Assembly (NCBI GenBank): GCA_030248215.1
Contig: JASANG010000086.1
Location: 186,001 to 250,000 of the forward strand
DNA length: 64,000 nt
Direction of reading: 5' to 3'
Source of the DNA: Enoplolaimus lenunculus
Lineage: Eukaryota > Nematoda > Enoplea > Enoplida > Thoracostomopsidae
Below the pieces are notes generated by a model, which saw only the letters and a list, made by a program, of their open reading frames with translations, did not search any database and was not told the DNA's origin. Positions 62,927 through 64,000 of the stretch are shown piece after piece; the first letter of the stretch is position 1, and each line of letters begins with the position of its first letter. The position numbers and the translations under genes are program-made.

Positions 62927-63064
62927 GTAAGAACCTTTTATGCAGATCAAATTGGTTATAAGTGTTGCACGTCCACTTTGAAAGCCCAGCCAATAACACT
63001 TCATCTGATTTAACAAACTTCGAATTGGAAAGAAAGGATGCTACGTTAAGCTATGAGCAGTTTA

Positions 63065-63515
63065 CTGTAGTGACCCGAATAAGAGGGAGGTAGTAATTAG
63101 AGGGTGTCTCCATTTTGAGTCTCAATCAATTTGAGTCCGTATTCCTAATGAGAGTCCGTAAGCGGATAGAGTCCCTAAACCCTAATTAGAGTCCATAAAT
63201 GTCAATTATCCCTAATTGTAGCCCACAAATGACTCCAAAACCAAATAATTTGAGTTTGAAACTCTAAAGCGTACTTAAATTTTGAAAGTACATTCTCAAG
63301 TGTAACCTTGCATTATCGCTCAAGCTATTGACACAAGACAAATAAACGTTTAATTAAACGGATAGTTGTAGTACCGGATATATATCAGTAACGAAGAGTG
63401 GCGGAGCGTGGGTTAAAAATAACTAACATTCCGTAACCGAATAACAAGGGAGGGTGCCCTCTGGAGAGGTCAAATAAATATCTGTCCCTTCCTCTTATCC
63501 GTGTCATTACAGTAG
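63065..63515. mobile_element. MITE-like element, family D, copy 4 (longest)
   Basis: CTGTAGTGACCCGAATAAGA at the left and TCTTATCCGTGTCATTACAG at the right. The interior contains inverted GAGTCC and CTCTGGAGAGG phrases shared with the other copies. No coding capacity. Confidence 0.78.
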
Positions 63516-63795
63516 GTTAATAAATTGTTACGATCAACAGCGATTACATATATATCACCTGTAATATAATGTACTAATACCTGTGTGCAAAAAAAGTTTT
63601 CTAATTTGAAAATGGGCAAACGTTTAGTATAATGTGGAACTGGTACTTCTCAATATGTGCGGTGAGTGATGCAGTAATTATGCGGCGAAAAACTAAACAG
63701 TCGCATTGTGTAGGTAAATTAAATAACATATTAAACATTGTGGAAATTTTTTCCGCTTTCATTTTTTATCTACCAAGTACCAAAATGCTGACAAG

Positions 63796-63957
63796 GTTTG
63801 CGGTATACTCGCCGCGCGCTGCCGGACGCCGCTGGACCCCGGCGCGCGGCACGATAAAAAATTTGCCGGACGTCGCCGCGTGCCGGCGTCCGCGCTGTAA
63901 AACATTTTATTAAAAATTGCCGCACGCCGGTCTGCCTCAGTAAAGTATAGTGCAACC
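63796..63957. mobile_element. GC-rich inverted-repeat element, family H, copy 2
   Basis: GGTATACTCGCCGCGCGCTG at the left, CAGTAAAGTATAGTGCAACC at the right. The interior CCGGACGCCGC/GCGTCCGC pairs. A further fragment of the family starts at 63961 and is cut by the window end. The small ORFs here are spurious. Confidence 0.6.
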
Positions 63958-64000
63958 CTAAGGGTTGTGCTACACTTTTGTTGACATCCGACGCCGTTCG

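Overview
The window is a piece of a metazoan genome dominated by one large intron-rich gene on the + strand. Forty-three spliced coding exons between 528 and 62926 encode an ortholog of CEP290, the coiled-coil protein of the ciliary transition zone. I identified it by recall of the human protein: in-order matches run from the N-terminal residues to the C-terminal coiled coils, and every junction but one (exon 41, 3' side) was checked for GT/AG and reading phase. The organism is not proven. The AT-rich DNA, short exons, many introns of a few hundred bases to a few kb, and many short inverted-repeat elements would fit an ascidian (sea squirt) or similar invertebrate deuterostome, but that is inference.

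Layout. 1-527: upstream region, with the first ATG at 528. 621-4109: intron 1, holding two diverged tandem arrays and one MITE. 4110-12206: exons 2-14. 12207-27374: a 15.2 kb intron holding a Ty3/gypsy-class LTR retrotransposon (13381-26568) antisense to CEP290. 27375-47906: exons 15-40, with MITEs and tRNA-derived repeats in the introns. 47907-59408: an 11.5 kb repeat-filled interval (75-bp array, a TIR-bounded 46-bp minisatellite element, further MITEs, two weak small-gene candidates). 59409-62926: exons 41-43. The last exons lie beyond the window.

The LTR element looks whole and young: its two 224-bp LTRs read as identical. It carries gag with two zinc knuckles, protease, reverse transcriptase, RNase H, and an integrase that ends in a PHD-type zinc finger. 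Downstream of pol, where an envelope gene would sit, are three further ORFs: a DEDDy 3'-5' exonuclease of the RNase D/WRN type, a 218-residue ORF, and a 1142-residue coiled-coil ORF. Two near-palindromic hairpin motifs lie in an AT-rich island between pol and the exonuclease ORF. This cargo is the strongest candidate for an undescribed system in the window.

In CEP290 the protein is collinear with human through exon 40 (1777 residues by my count). It then jumps to sequence matching the human C-terminal part, so a few hundred residues of the human coiled coil have no visible counterpart. The missing stretch coincides with the repeat-rich 11.5 kb interval.
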